From: Nereocystis luetkeana
Taxonomy: Eukaryota; Sar; Phaeophyceae; Laminariales; Laminariaceae
DNA: 64,000 nt
Reading direction: 5' to 3'
NCBI GenBank assembly: GCA_031213475.1
Contig: JARUPZ010000024.1
Coordinates: 372,001 to 436,000, forward strand
This document shows positions 25,901-31,775 of this stretch, piece after piece (the first letter of the stretch is position 1; every line of letters begins with the position of its first letter). The notes below the pieces were generated by a model, which was not told where the DNA came from, searched no databases, and worked only from the letters and a program-made list of their open reading frames with translations. The position numbers were made by a program, and so were the translations under genes.

Positions 25901-28900
25901 TACTGTCACCTGTTGTTGCTGGTGTTTTTGTTGTTTTTCCCCCATCTTACGGGGGACCATAGTTAATAGGACAAAATATTGTAAGTAAAAAATGTTAAAT
26001 ATATAGGTTTTTATGTATATCATAGGTGCTATTAACTATGGTCCCCCGTAATAGTATTTGCGTGTGTGTGTTTTTTTTAAACACCTGTGATTCTGAGTAG
26101 GATGAAGAAAAAAACGTGCTCTTTTTTTCGCATGCTACTACGGGGGGGCATAGTTAATAGGACCTACCTATCGTATACATAAAAACCTACCAGGGTATAT
26201 ATTTAACCATTTTTAGTAACAATATTTGGTCATATTGACTATGGTCCCCCGTAATAGTTGCTTGTTTTGTCTTAGTTTCGTTTATTTTCGTCAGTATTTA
26301 TAAAAACGGCTATATTGATGATGAGTAGAGATGAAAATTGTTCAGCGCTAATTTTTTGCGGTGTCACTCGTTGTTTCTAACAATAGGACCTTCCTGGTGG
26401 GGGCATAAAAAACGACACGACAGTCGAGGTGGAGGATTACTCCCAGGACTTGACCATCAAACTGAGCGTTTTCCAGCAGACCTTCGACGAGGAGGAGGTG
26501 CGTATATTACGACAAGGCGTTTTTCAGTCGGAGGCGTGCGATCCCCTTCAGTCACGTGTTCGTACTACAGTATATACAGCAGCACGTTTTTTTTTCTTCT
26601 TTCCATGTCCTTGAGGTATTTAGTATCCCACTCCACCGGAGGCGTTGGAGGCTGGCTTGCGAAAACACCGGCTGCGTTGTGGCGATGAGTTAAGGCGGCA
26701 AGGAGAGAAAAATAAAAACGGATTGAGGTGCACGATTTGCTTCTTAACCCCTTTAGAACCGCAGTCCCGTTTGGGGACAAAACTACTTGAAATTTGACTG
26801 GATTGTCCCCAGAACGGGACTGCGGTTCTAAAAGGGTTAAGGGATGTGGGAAGAAAACGGCTGAAGTATTCTTGCGAAAAAAAAAAGGAAGGCACGGACC
26901 GTGGTGGGGAGGGGTGTGCCCCAATGGTTGATCTGAGTTACGACTGTTACGGGGGACCATAGTTAATAGGACCAAATATTGTTAGTAAAAATGGTTAAAT
27001 AAATAGGTTTTTATGTATACCATAGGTCCTATTAACTACGGCCCCCCGTAATAGGAGGGAGAGAGAAAATAAAATCAAGGATAGCAAATGGGAAGGTAAC
27101 GACACATAATAACGAAAACAGCCAAGATGGTATTATACTGTGCCACACCCCGCGGTACGAGGTTCGGAGCCCATTTTCTCTCCCAAGGAAACGGCTTCGT
27201 GTAGTCCCAGACAGTGCCATAGACGTGTGTACGGAGGCGTTTACGCTCTCCCCGTTGTCCAGAAAGCTACCAGGTATCGTGTACAGTCTCAGTGACATTT
27301 GTAGGAGGGAGGGGGTGTGTTATCCTATCACTCTTATCACACGTGTTACGTATAGTGTCCCTCTCTGTACCTAAATATAGGGACATTTTGTGCACTACCT
27401 GGTATTACACTATTCCGGGGAACCATAGTAAATTGGACCTAATTGGACCTACGGTACACACACAAACCTACCATATATTTACCTATTTTTATCGAACATT
27501 ATTTGGTCGTATTTGCTATGGTCCCCCGTAATATTGTTATTATTACGGTGGACCATCGTAAATGTAACCAGATATTGTTGGTAAAAATAGCGAAATATAC
27601 AGGTTTTTCGTGTGTACCGTAGGTTCTATTTAATTTAGTCCCCCGTTATAATAGCATCCAAACGAAACGGGCCTTGCAGTTGGGGACAGTGGGAACATAC
27701 TGCGCCGGTGTTCTGTTTTGTTTTGTTTTGTTTTGTTTTGTTTTTGGGCGTTCCTGGGGTGTGCTCCCACTGTGAAGGTCTGAAGGTGTTGGTTGCCTGG
27801 CGCGTGACCACGCGGACGGGGGTGTGGCGATGAGTTAGAAATTGAGAACAAAAGAACAGACGGCGACAACGACAAACATGCGTGCTACGATGGTTTGGAG
27901 TAACGAGGCGTGCTTTGCCTTGTGAGGGGTAGCGCCTCCGTCCCTCTTCGGGAACTCTTTTATACCTCCCACACAACTGCTAACTGCTACCTGGTACGTA
28001 CGTTTGAGCCCGATGCCCAATCCCCACTCTGGGATTGCCTACACCGGAAATTAATTCGACTCATTGAAGCTGGCATCCATGTGCAAGTCCGCCTCAAAAG
28101 CGGTTTCTCGGTAGGATGTAGCTCACCCTTCATGCGACTCGCCGGACACCTCACGGCGCTGCGCGTTTGGTGTAAGCAAGGTATGCCTGGTCGGTGAAAA
28201 CCCGACATGCTCCGTCCCGGCATTGTAGGGATGCGAGGGTCAATGGTCATACCACTACGGCCATGCATGAGATCGAGTACATCTCTCCTACCGAGTACAC
28301 CCCCCCCCCCCAGCAGCCAGACCCCCCCTATTTTATATAGGTTGGGTTGACGTCGGTTGACAACGACACTATAAAACATGCCGCTCACTACGTGAGCTAG
28401 ACAACCAGGGTATCGTTTTTTTTTTTTTTTGGCGGCTGCCCACAGCTGGTTGTCGAGTTAGATCATTTGTGCGAGGTAGAGAACCTTTACTCCGCACAAG
28501 GGAATTGATCCTATCACGTAGTGTTCAAGGTAACGCACCCAAGAGGCAGTTACATAGTACTCTCATTGCTGTCTCTGGAATTGCCTACACCGGAAATTAA
28601 TTCGACTCACTGAAGCTGGCATCCATGTGCAAGTCCGCCTCAAAAGCGGTTCTCGGCAGGATGTAGCTCACCCTTCATGCGACTCGCCGGACACCTCACG
28701 GCGCTGCGCGCTTGGTGCAAGCAAGGTATGCCTGGTCGGTGAAAACCCGACATGCTCCGTCCCGGCATTGTCGGGATGCGAGGGTCAATGGTCATACCAC
28801 TACGGCCATGCATGATGTCGAGTACATCTCTCCTACCGAAAACACCCCCCCTCCCCCCCCGCCCCAGCAGCTGGGTATCTAGTCTAGCGGTTACAACACT

Positions 28901-30699
28901 AATGTAAAGTCTGCGTGGGATCCAAATATATATACCTGGTATATATTTAGTTCTTATTTGAGGAGCCTATTCTTAATACCAGGGGATCAAAAGGGCAATC
29001 CCTGTACCGGCCATAGGACGCCTCTAACCTACACCGTTTCTATGTGACCACACTGTATGTGCTGTATGTGCGCAGGTGCCAGAAGGGTTCACGATATCCG
29101 GCGATGCTGCCGCCCGCCCAGCCGCTGCCACTGCTGCTGGTGCTAGTGCTGAGAATGGAGGGGCTAACGGTACTGCGAGCACCGCAGGTACAATCACAGC
29201 GAAACACACGCATTGCCGTTGGCACACTACCGTTTTCAGTTCCGTTTAGCACTACCGTTGTCAGTTCCGTAATCAATACCGTTGACGTGCGCAAATCGTG
29301 ACAGAAACCACCGTCTGACCCAACCCCCAAATCCCCCCTGCGGTTCCTCCGTGTACCGTCGTCAGTACCGTTGACATTACCGCTGACGTTCGCAAACCGC
29401 GAAAGTAAACACCTTCGACCCCCCCGTTCCTCCTGTGATCCCTCCCCGTGCCGTGTTCATTGCCGTTGGCACGTTGCCGTTGACATTTCCGTTATCACTA
29501 CCTTTGACATTACCGTTGGATTTACCGTTAGATTTCCGCCTTGACAGGCGCCTGCGCAAACCGCGGCACCAACCGTAACCGCGTTTGACCCCGCCCCCCC
29601 ACACCTCACACCAGAAACCAAGTGCAATCCATTCGACGCTGTCGTCCATGCCCGAGAAAGTCTTGCCTAACCAGCTGTCCTCGGTAGTATGCAGGTCACC
29701 CTTTATGCCACATGCCACTCGGCAAAACCTCACGGCGGCTAGCGCTTGGTGCAAGCAAGTTCTGTCCGGCAGGTGCAAACCCGACGTGCTCCGTCCCGGC
29801 ATTGTAGGTGTGCGAAAGTCTGTGGTCATACGACGGCGCCCACGCATGACATGAGCGCACTCTCCCCTCCCCTGTGGCCCCTTCCTTCGCTGTTATCAGT
29901 GATGATGACACACAACCTTCCTGGTCGGTCTGTGGCCGGACGGCTTTGTGTAGGGGTGCGAGGGTCTGTGGTCATACGACTACGGCCATGCATGGCAATG
30001 AGTACACCCCTCCCCCCCTGTGCTCCCTCCCTACCCTTTCTCCCCGAGGTTCCTCCCTGTACCGGTGTCAGTACCGTTGACGCTTCCGCTTTCATTTCCG
30101 TTGACGTTCGCGTTCTCATCTCCGTTGTCACCGTCGTCATCATTCCCGTTGACTTTTCTGTCAACCCTTACCGCTGATATGCCCGTTCTCAGTACCGTTG
30201 ACTTTACCGTGATCGTTACCGTCGCCGTTCCCGTCATCATCAGTACCGTTGACGTTGACGTTTCCGTCAACGCTACCGTTGATAATTCCGTTGCCAATAC
30301 CGTTGACACGTTCTGTTTTCATTACCGTTGCTGTTCCCGTTGTAATCTCCGTTGACATGCGCACGTAAAAAAAACGCCGCACGAATCATCCTTTCTCCTG
30401 GGGGTCCCCTGCCCCCTCCCTCCTCCCGAGCAGACGACGGCGACGGAGTGGAGGTTATGGACGACGACGTGGTGTTGATGGACCAAGAAGAGGAGACGGC
30501 GGCGGCACCGGCGGCGGCGGTGGGAGTTGACGCAACCGCTGCCAACGGCGGCGGCAGTGGTGGTAGCGACGAGGAGGAGGGGGGAGATGAGGACAAGGAG
30601 GGGGTTTCGATGAAGAGACCGGCCGTGGATGCGAAAGGGGTTGCGGAGGTGGTAGAGTCTGAAGAGTCTGGCCACGCTTCAAAGAAGGCAAAAAATTGA
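1823..30699 (+). CDS. UBA2: SUMO-activating enzyme subunit 2 (UBA2/SAE2), 15 visible exons, 5' end missing
   Basis: UBA2 is the catalytic subunit of the heterodimeric SUMO E1. With SAE1 it adenylates SUMO, takes it on a cysteine as thioester and passes it to UBC9, mainly in the nucleus. Exons: 1823-1953, 3121-3272, 4344-4416, 4968-5056, 6117-6243, 8110-8234, 9331-9393, 11407-11532, 21502-21619, 22694-22786, 23783-23941, 24801-24974, 26387-26497, 29076-29187, 30434-30699. They total 1,919 nt, keep phase at every junction and give 638 visible residues. Numbering from the CELLKNL cysteine: adenylation-domain motif [16 protein letters not shown], zinc cysteines 129/132 and 411/414, catalytic cysteine 144 in PICTIR, SUMO-binding [18 protein letters not shown], ubiquitin-fold domain about 419-520, then an acidic tail. 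The 129-132-144 spacing equals that of the human enzyme as I remember it. The preceding exon with the GxGGIG loop is not in the window. No alignment was run. Confidence 0.93.
1893..2400 (+). repeat. Tandem duplication of UBA2 exon a 3' half (3 copies)
   Basis: GACAAGTCCAAC...CGCCAGTTTCTCTTCCGC, with the following donor, occurs at 1894 (true exon), 2120 and 2348, a period of about 227 bp. Copies 2 and 3 carry substitutions and gaps. Downstream intron sequence (TAGCATCATGACTACAGTAC-like) is duplicated too, so the unit crosses the splice site. Confidence 0.88.
2601..2708. mobile_element. A-family MITE 2
   Basis: TATTACGGGGGACCATAG at the left end; the right end has decayed to CTCGTACTA. It sits in UBA2 intron a. 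Confidence 0.9.
2860..3120 (+). repeat. Acceptor-like repeats before UBA2 exon b
   Basis: At least three diverged copies of TGTTGTGTGGTATTGCAG..CTTGATGG end at the true acceptor TGTATCGCAG|GCGTTGATGG. Each looks like a pyrimidine/GT-rich acceptor plus the first exon codons, at roughly 60-120 bp spacing. Confidence 0.7.
3121..3272 (+). CDS. UBA2: UBA2 exon b: adenylation domain
   Basis: Acceptor ...GTATCGCAG at 3120, donor GTACAG at 3273; enters in phase 0 and leaves with AG of a split arginine codon. Encodes [18 protein letters not shown] through [10 protein letters not shown]. The NALDN segment is the strongly conserved UBA2/E1 signature that lines the adenylate pocket. The intron just upstream carries several copies resembling this acceptor region. 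Confidence 0.93.
4344..4416 (+). CDS. UBA2: UBA2 exon c: crossover segment
   Basis: Acceptor AAG at 4341-4343, donor GTGAGG at 4417. The first base completes AG|G (Arg); then [36 protein letters not shown] is near-invariant in UBA2. The acceptor lacks a clear pyrimidine tract but is the only site keeping phase with both neighbours. Confidence 0.92.
4690..4967 (+). repeat. About 120-bp tandem repeats ending at the exon d acceptor
   Basis: TTTTTTGTGTCT(T/G)G.CACG followed by a G-run and CTTGCTTNCTGTC recurs at about 4708 and 4829, with a last partial copy at 4951 that carries the real acceptor GTGTCTGGCGTCAG. Confidence 0.8.
4968..5056 (+). CDS. UBA2: UBA2 exon d: zinc CxxC and catalytic cysteine
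   Basis: Acceptor GTCAG at 4967, donor GTAAAA at 5057, leaving AG of a split serine codon. Encodes [17 protein letters not shown] and [14 protein letters not shown] is the first zinc-binding pair. The cysteine in PICTIR aligns with the SUMO-thioester cysteine (C173 in human), twelve residues after the second zinc cysteine, as in the family. Confidence 0.93.
5128..5183 (+). repeat. Repeat C fragment
   Basis: GGGAGGGGGTACTCACGTCA, then GTCGTATGACCATAGACCCT: the G-rich 5' end of the 530-bp repeat C family described at 19761. Confidence 0.8.
5370..5770 (+). repeat. Degenerate tandem repeat with CAGCAG/TCGG units
   Basis: Units of roughly 110 bp share CGTGC..NTAGATCAA.CAGCAG.CGG and TCCC(A/G)CCCGTTC.TAGCGTGC. 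One unit (5471-5510) has TATTAATA where the matching unit near 5697 has a plain TA, giving an empty-site comparison for that micro-motif. Confidence 0.75.
6117..6243 (+). CDS. UBA2: UBA2 exon e: catalytic-cysteine domain
   Basis: Acceptor GGCAG at 6116, donor GTCTGT at 6244. AG|C forms serine, giving [17 protein letters not shown] directly after the catalytic loop; SxPxHCIVWAK is diagnostic. Continues [13 protein letters not shown] to AFMDQ. The 3' end plus donor is copied several times in the downstream intron. Confidence 0.93.
6507..6604. mobile_element. B-family foldback MITE 1
   Basis: The near-perfect palindromic family has arms GTCCCGTTTTGGGGACAAA and TTTGTCCCCAAAACGGGAC around a short CTTGAAATTTGA loop. 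This copy is diverged. Confidence 0.75.
6605..6860 (+). repeat. Repeat G copy 1
   Basis: Shares CGACATCCAGCACA, TTCTTCAATCCTGTCAATTG, a GAGGTCACAA stretch and CATCGTACTGGG, in the same order, with 48470-48730. Confidence 0.7.
7090..7187. mobile_element. B-family foldback MITE 2 (degraded)
   Basis: GGAACTGCAGTCCGTCCCG ... CTGGGGACAAT ... CCGGACTCCAGGCCTAAAA matches the family layout with many changes. Confidence 0.6.
7700..7760 (+). pseudogene. Decayed copy of UBA2 exon f
   Basis: TAGCCTCGGAGGAGGCCTTG at about 7727-7746 followed by GCCCAATAG duplicates the exon f core (TAGCGTCGGAGGAGGCCTTG at 8144) but runs into a stop after one further codon. It lies 420 bp upstream of the real exon. Confidence 0.8.
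8110..8234 (+). CDS. UBA2: UBA2 exon f: Cys-domain helix
   Basis: The acceptor GATCAG at 8109 preserves phase 0; two other AGs (8115, 8145) would break phase. Donor GTGCGG at 8235. Encodes [20 protein letters not shown] then [17 protein letters not shown], matching the KLFTKLFKDDI-type segment. The linker before it is shorter than I recall for animal enzymes. A decayed copy with a stop codon lies upstream at about 7708-7755. Confidence 0.82.
8295..8475 (+). repeat. GGT/GTT triplet-rich microsatellite
   Basis: Imperfect GGTGGTGGT/GTTGGTG runs occur in UBA2 intron f. They create long artefactual open frames on both strands. Confidence 0.9.
8563..8655. mobile_element. B-family foldback MITE 3
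   Basis: AGAACCGCAGTCCCGTTTTG on the left pairs with CAAAACGGGACTGCGGTCCT on the right; flanked by AACC/GGTTAA. Confidence 0.93.
9331..9393 (+). CDS. UBA2: UBA2 exon g: PVPLD segment
   Basis: Acceptor CCCCTCAG at 9330, donor GTGAGG at 9394. AG|G (Arg), then [20 protein letters not shown] and AG of the next split codon. PPVPLDW-like sequence follows the KLF segment in UBA2, so order and phase agree. The exon has only 20 complete codons, so the call rests on context. Confidence 0.85.
9445..9690 (+). repeat. Two about 115-bp tandem units plus GGT/GTT repeats
   Basis: GTTCTTCTATAAAATAGTTT at about 9469 and GTTCTTCTATGAAATAGTTT at about 9584 head two near-identical units rich in GTTGTTGG and GCTGCTG. 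GTT/GCT triplets continue to about 9850. Confidence 0.85.
10405..10610 (+). repeat. Repeat F copy 1
   Basis: Contains AGTAGTGCCGGGTCCCCTCT, ACCGGCGCTATGGCGGTAAC and GGCGCTATAGCGGGCAACCG. Two more copies lie at 23285-23476 and 31527-31735. All have inverted GTGCCGG/CCGGCAC edges with a TATAG(C/A)GGCAACCGG core. Confidence 0.8.
11407..11532 (+). CDS. UBA2: UBA2 exon h: helix before the second adenylation segment
   Basis: Acceptor ATGGCAG at 11406, donor GTACGA at 11533. The phase-compatible frame reads [20 protein letters not shown], then [20 protein letters not shown]. The [15 protein letters not shown] part corresponds to the family's VKSYARLFSKSIETL helix; the first third is divergent. The acceptor has no strong pyrimidine tract, so the 5' boundary is less certain. 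Confidence 0.75.
12402..12517. mobile_element. A-family MITE 3, with a TACCTGGTA insert
   Basis: Full copy with both ends intact. Where the consensus reads GTTAATAGGACC, this copy reads GTTAATACCTGGTAGGACC (motif 12424-12432), an insertion that duplicates the TA. Confidence 0.94.
12586..12701. mobile_element. A-family MITE 4, with a TACCTGGTA insert
   Basis: Same structure and same motif position in the terminal repeat (12607-12615). It lies 69 bp from MITE 3 and is diverged from it. Confidence 0.92.
12728..12783. mobile_element. B-family MITE, right half only
   Basis: AGTTGTCCCCCAGACGGGAG, then TGCACTCCTAAATGGCTCAA resembles the right arm of the B family; the left arm is absent. Confidence 0.55.
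13365..13467. mobile_element. B-family foldback MITE 4
   Basis: CTTGTTTTGGGGGACAATTT on the left, CTTGAAATATGACTGG in the loop, then GTGTCCCCAAAACGGGACTG. The left arm is degraded. Confidence 0.82.
13951..14075 (+). repeat. Repeat E copy 2
   Basis: CCCATTTATTATCTTCGCCC, a CT-rich run, TCGTAACTCAGATCCGGGGT, then CACATAGCAGGCTCTTCT and CCCGCTACGGTACGTGCC: the reverse complement of copy 1. Confidence 0.85.
14551..15630. repeat. 33-bp inverted repeat pair about 1 kb apart
   Basis: ACTTCCTCTGTCT.ATAAGTC with TGTGCCGAATTG at 14551-14583 recurs in reverse complement at 15598-15630 with one mismatch. The second arm overlaps the end of the last LINE reading frame, so these could be element ends or duplicated LINE 3' sequence. 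Confidence 0.9.
15010..15350 (+). repeat. Tandem CAAGTGTCTTGGTTTTAGTG repeats
   Basis: About seven imperfect units of 25-35 bp (CAAGTGTCTTGGTTTTAGTG, plus CACTATTATACTGGTTT variants) form a longer period of about 170 bp: 15017-15140 versus 15186-15345. Confidence 0.88.
15581..16177 (-). pseudogene. LINE C-terminal region with CxC-H-C knuckle
   Basis: A basic/acidic helical stretch (about 15935-16177) is followed in another frame by [18 protein letters not shown] and [18 protein letters not shown], a typical LINE C-terminal zinc-knuckle arrangement. The last codons run into the 33-bp inverted repeat. Confidence 0.75.
16613..17872 (-). pseudogene. LINE reverse transcriptase, frameshifted
   Basis: Blocks in order: [31 protein letters not shown] and [10 protein letters not shown]; then, in another frame, [38 protein letters not shown] and [20 protein letters not shown]; then, in a third, [20 protein letters not shown] and [13 protein letters not shown] is the catalytic YADD-type box. 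Confidence 0.94.
18409..19278 (-). pseudogene. LINE endonuclease (AP-type) fragment
   Basis: Contains [33 protein letters not shown] and [15 protein letters not shown]: the N, QE(S), and GDFN motifs of LINE endonucleases. The terminal SDH-type motif ([16 protein letters not shown]) lies past 18,409 in another frame, marking a frameshift. A Lys/Gly-rich tract precedes the domain. Confidence 0.92.
19351..19632 (-). pseudogene. LINE ORF1-like N-terminal fragment
   Basis: [18 protein letters not shown], then [20 protein letters not shown] and [19 protein letters not shown]. The GVPxxxxRxEFKRKxEExG pattern suggests an RRM-like or short ORF1 domain. It ends early and the rest of any ORF1 was not found. 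Confidence 0.55.
19761..20298 (+). mobile_element. Repeat C, near full-length copy 1 (about 540 bp)
   Basis: Begins with a G-run and TACTCAT, then TATGACCATAGACCCTCGCA, GCCGGGACGGAGCATG, CATTGCTTGCACCGAGCGCG, GGCGAGTCGCATGAAGGGTG, GTGAGCGACATGTTTTACAG, and ends ATATAATGGGGGGG. No coding frame, no clear terminal inverted repeats. It is shared with 28322-28860 and 45660-46215 (full length) and six fragments. Confidence 0.9.
21502..21619 (+). CDS. UBA2: UBA2 exon i: DKD...[12 protein letters not shown]
   Basis: Acceptor GGCGCAG at 21501 is the only nearby AG restoring phase after exon h; the CAG at 21515-21517 would shift it. Donor GTACTT at 21620. Encodes [20 protein letters not shown] and [17 protein letters not shown]. 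The WDKDDxxAMDFVxxAxNLR block is characteristic of UBA2. This exon follows the 10-kb intron carrying the LINE relic. Confidence 0.9.
21985..22230 (+). repeat. Repeat H copy 1
   Basis: GGAAAGTTGACGACAAAAAA, TGGTTGGCGTCCGAGTTGCG and AAGCTACCAACCATTGCTTT also occur, in the same order, at 50128-50345. A short inverted piece (CAACCATTGTATCTCGGACA) lies at about 22353-22372. Confidence 0.8.
22410..22523. mobile_element. A-family MITE 5
   Basis: TATTACGGAGGACCATAGTA ... TATGGTCCCCCGCAATA; between exons i and j of UBA2. Confidence 0.92.
22694..22786 (+). CDS. UBA2: UBA2 exon j: SUMO/adenylate core
   Basis: Acceptor GGCCAG at 22693, donor GTGATA at 22787; phase 0 at both ends (31 codons). Encodes [20 protein letters not shown] and [11 protein letters not shown]. 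[17 protein letters not shown] is the most conserved block of UBA2. Confidence 0.95.
23285..23476 (+). repeat. Repeat F copy 2
   Basis: AATACCGGCACTATAGCGGC, then GGCAACCGGCACTATAGAGG; abuts A-MITE 6 directly. Confidence 0.8.
23477..23585. mobile_element. A-family MITE 6
   Basis: TATTACGGGGGGCCATGGTA ... TGCACCCCCGAAATA; diverged ends. Confidence 0.9.
23745..23777 (+). repeat. (CATC)n microsatellite at the exon k acceptor
   Basis: About eight CATC units end 5 bp before the GAAG acceptor of exon k and replace a normal pyrimidine tract. Confidence 0.9.
23783..23941 (+). CDS. UBA2: UBA2 exon k: second zinc CxxC
   Basis: The acceptor is GAAG at 23782, straight after a (CATC)n run; donor GTGAGG at 23942; 53 codons in phase 0. 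Encodes [10 protein letters not shown] to [22 protein letters not shown] supplies the two zinc ligands pairing with CYEC of exon d, 267 residues after the catalytic cysteine. Confidence 0.92.
24460..24795 (+). repeat. CCGTTGAC-type degenerate satellite before exon l
   Basis: Ten- to twelve-base units such as TACCGTTGACGTTTCCGT repeat imperfectly up to 10 bp from the exon l acceptor. The same sequence fills 29206-29530 and 30055-30365. Confidence 0.85.
24801..24974 (+). CDS. UBA2: UBA2 exon l: ubiquitin-fold domain, first part
   Basis: Acceptor CATCTTGCAG at 24800, donor GTAAAG at 24975; 58 codons, phase 0. Encodes [20 protein letters not shown], then a variable loop and [11 protein letters not shown]. 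It matches the start of the ubiquitin-fold domain that recruits UBC9. A CCGTTGAC-type satellite fills the last 330 nt of the intron before it. Confidence 0.9.
25040..25500 (+). repeat. GATC/TCTA-rich region in intron l
   Basis: Contains ATCATGATCTATCTATCTAT, a TATATATA run near 25207-25224, and ATCATACAGATCATACTGAT. Low complexity, no coding signal. Confidence 0.75.
25665..25772. mobile_element. A-family MITE 7
   Basis: Both ends perfect (CTATTACGGGGGACCATAG ... CCCCCGTAATA). Confidence 0.95.
25945..26053. mobile_element. A-family MITE 8
   Basis: Left end TCTTACGGGGGACCATAG; right end intact. Confidence 0.93.
26136..26256. mobile_element. A-family MITE 9, with a TACCAGGGTA insert
   Basis: The centre reads AAAAACCTACCAGGGTATATATTT where the consensus has AAAAACCTATATATTT: an insertion of CCAGGG plus TA at 26188-26197. 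Confidence 0.93.
26387..26497 (+). CDS. UBA2: UBA2 exon m: ubiquitin-fold domain, second part
   Basis: Acceptor ACAATAG at 26386, donor GTGCGT at 26498; 37 codons, phase 0. Encodes [20 protein letters not shown] then [17 protein letters not shown]. It parallels the family's GIRNGSxLQADDFLQDYTLLINI segment. It lies in the densest A-MITE cluster of the gene, with copies at 26136-26256 and 26945-27053. Confidence 0.9.
26744..26840. mobile_element. B-family foldback MITE 5
   Basis: TTAACCCCTTTAGAACCGCA ... CTGCGGTTCTAAAAGGGTTAA; almost perfectly palindromic. Confidence 0.96.
26835..27110 (-). repeat. Repeat E copy 3, interrupted by an A-MITE
   Basis: AGGCACGGACCGTGGTGGGG ... TTGATCTGAGTTACGAC is followed by A-MITE 10, after which AGGAGGGAGAGAG continues the repeat. 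Confidence 0.8.
26945..27053. mobile_element. A-family MITE 10, nested in repeat E
   Basis: TGTTACGGGGGACCATAG ... GGCCCCCCGTAATA, inserted after GAGTTACGAC of repeat E. Confidence 0.93.
27411..27533. mobile_element. A-family MITE 11
   Basis: TATTCCGGGGAACCATAGTA ... GGTCCCCCGTAATA, with a short internal duplication of AATTGGACCT. A TACCTGGTA motif lies just outside at 27396-27404. Confidence 0.9.
27541..27653. mobile_element. A-family MITE 12
   Basis: TATTACGGTGGACCATCGTA ... AGTCCCCCGTTATAATA; diverged copy 8 bp after MITE 11. Confidence 0.88.
27713..27746 (+). repeat. (TTTTG)n microsatellite
   Basis: Six to seven TTTTG units. Confidence 0.9.
28031..28311 (-). mobile_element. Repeat C, partial copy (reverse)
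   Basis: Reverse complement of the 5' half of repeat C, ending in a C-run at 28301-28311. It lies head-to-tail with the full copy that starts 11 bp further on. Confidence 0.9.
28322..28860 (-). mobile_element. Repeat C, full copy (reverse)
   Basis: Starts CCCCCTATTTTATATAGGTT and ends ACACCCCCCCTCCCCCCCC. Its 5'-half block is about 97% identical by eye to 28031-28311, so the pair looks like a recent tandem duplication. Confidence 0.92.
29076..29187 (+). CDS. UBA2: UBA2 exon n: end of UFD and Ala-rich linker
   Basis: Acceptor TGTGCGCAG at 29075, donor GTACAA at 29188, leaving one base in phase 1. Encodes [11 protein letters not shown] (the FEVVGDA equivalent), then a low-complexity Ala/Gly linker. 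The phase matches the acceptor of exon o. Confidence 0.82.
29206..29530 (+). repeat. CCGTTGAC-type satellite after exon n
   Basis: Units such as ACTACCGTTGTCAGTTCCGT and TACCGTTGACATTACCGCTG start about 18 bp after the exon n donor. Confidence 0.85.
29680..30020 (-). repeat. Two repeat C fragments (reverse)
   Basis: 29680-29862 carries CTTGGTGCAAGCAAGTTCTG and CGTGCTCCGTCCCGGCATTG; 29915-30020 carries GAGGGTCTGTGGTCATACGA and CGGCCATGCATGG. Confidence 0.85.
30055..30365 (+). repeat. CCGTTGAC-type satellite before exon o
   Basis: AGTACCGTTGACGCTTCCGC-like units run to about 70 bp before the exon o acceptor. Confidence 0.87.
30434..30699 (+). CDS. UBA2: UBA2 exon o: acidic C-terminal tail and stop
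   Basis: Acceptor CCCGAGCAG at 30433. G|AC restores phase to give [20 protein letters not shown]. The hydrophobic VVLM flanked by acidic residues looks like a SUMO-interacting motif, as in other UBA2 tails. Then come Ala/Gly and acidic runs, MKRPAVD, and a basic end SKKAKN that could be a nuclear-localisation signal. Stop TGA 30697-30699. I saw no convincing AATAAA signal just downstream. Confidence 0.88.
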
Positions 30700-31526
30700 G
30701 AGTGACTCTGCCGGTGCTGCCAATGGGAGTTGATGTGCCCGGGGATATTGGTAGAGGGGGTGGGGGTGGTGGTGGCCACCAGGTAGGGGAGCGAGAGGGA
30801 GGGGAGAGAGGGAGGAGAGGGTTTCGATGAAGGAACAGGCCGTATCGGTTGTGGGAGGAGGGCGCGGAAGGGCGGGGTGCGGGGATGGGCTGGCCGCTGC
30901 GGAGGTGGTAGACTATAATAGAGTGTTTGTTCTAGTGATTTCGGTTGGAACCGATTTGTTCGGGTTTGTTGTAGTCCGTTTCTTAGATCAGAGAGAACCC
31001 AACCCATGGAACTATCCATCCTAAGAGTAGTCAGCTTAGAAGCGTGGAGCTTTCCCAAGAGTTTAACCCAACCCAAAATATGGTTAGACTTGAAGTGCCA
31101 TGTCGGCCACGTTCTGCTAATTATAGTCTCGGGTTGGGTAATAATACACTCTTAGGAACTTTAAAAGGGTTGGGGCTATTTTATTATGGGAAACAGACCA
31201 CAAAGAAAAAAACACACCAAGAAATGGTTCCAACTACAATTCTTTGGAAACCCCCAAAAACGTATTCAGACCGGGCGCTCGAAGAAGGCGAATATCCGAT
31301 AACGATTCCTTGACACATGGTGGGGCAGACCACCATCTACTGTAGATCATCCACGAGATCTTGTTTTTTTTCAGATCCTGATCTGTATTGCTCGTGACTG
31401 TCGCTTGACGCCCTAGTGGTTGACGTCTGCGTTCAACGCTAGGCGTGTGAAAAAAAAAACGGAGCTTAGCGCGTGGTTTGACGCCTGCTGCATGTTTTGA
31501 AGCTTGGTCTACGAGCCATTATAATG

Positions 31527-31735
31527 CGGCAGTGTTCCCTCCAATAGTGCCGGAGTGGCGCTACGCGCCAGCCAACGAAGCCGGCACTATAGCGGCCACC
31601 GGCACTCTCTATAGCACTCCGCGACACTGGCTAGTCCAACCTGTGCCAAGCGATTTCAAAGGCACTATACCCGGCAACCGGCTCTATCTACTACTCAACC
31701 GGCACTATAGGCACTACATAATAGAGGGATCACTA
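31527..31735 (+). repeat. Repeat F copy 3
   Basis: AATAGTGCCGGAGTGGCGCT, GCCGGCACTATAGCGGCCAC and ACCGGCACTATAGGCACTAC. Confidence 0.82.
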
Positions 31736-31775
31736 CTGTACCGCGAAACAATATGTAGGTAGGGCAAGGCACGGG

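Noticed and set aside
28876-28935. Possible tRNA-like sequence with a box A (TAGTCTAGCGGTTA)
   Set aside because: No matching box B (GGTTCRANTCC) and the arms do not pair convincingly as a cloverleaf.
29541-29580. Alternative UBA2 exon after the acceptor TTGACAG at 29547
   Set aside because: In the required phase it reaches a stop after about 13 codons, while the acceptor at 30433 gives the expected acidic tail.
29826-31076. Long minus-strand frames opposite UBA2 exon o (up to 267 aa)
   Set aside because: Shadow frames of the GC-rich exon and satellite. The plus strand has matched splice phase and a recognisable UBA2 tail.
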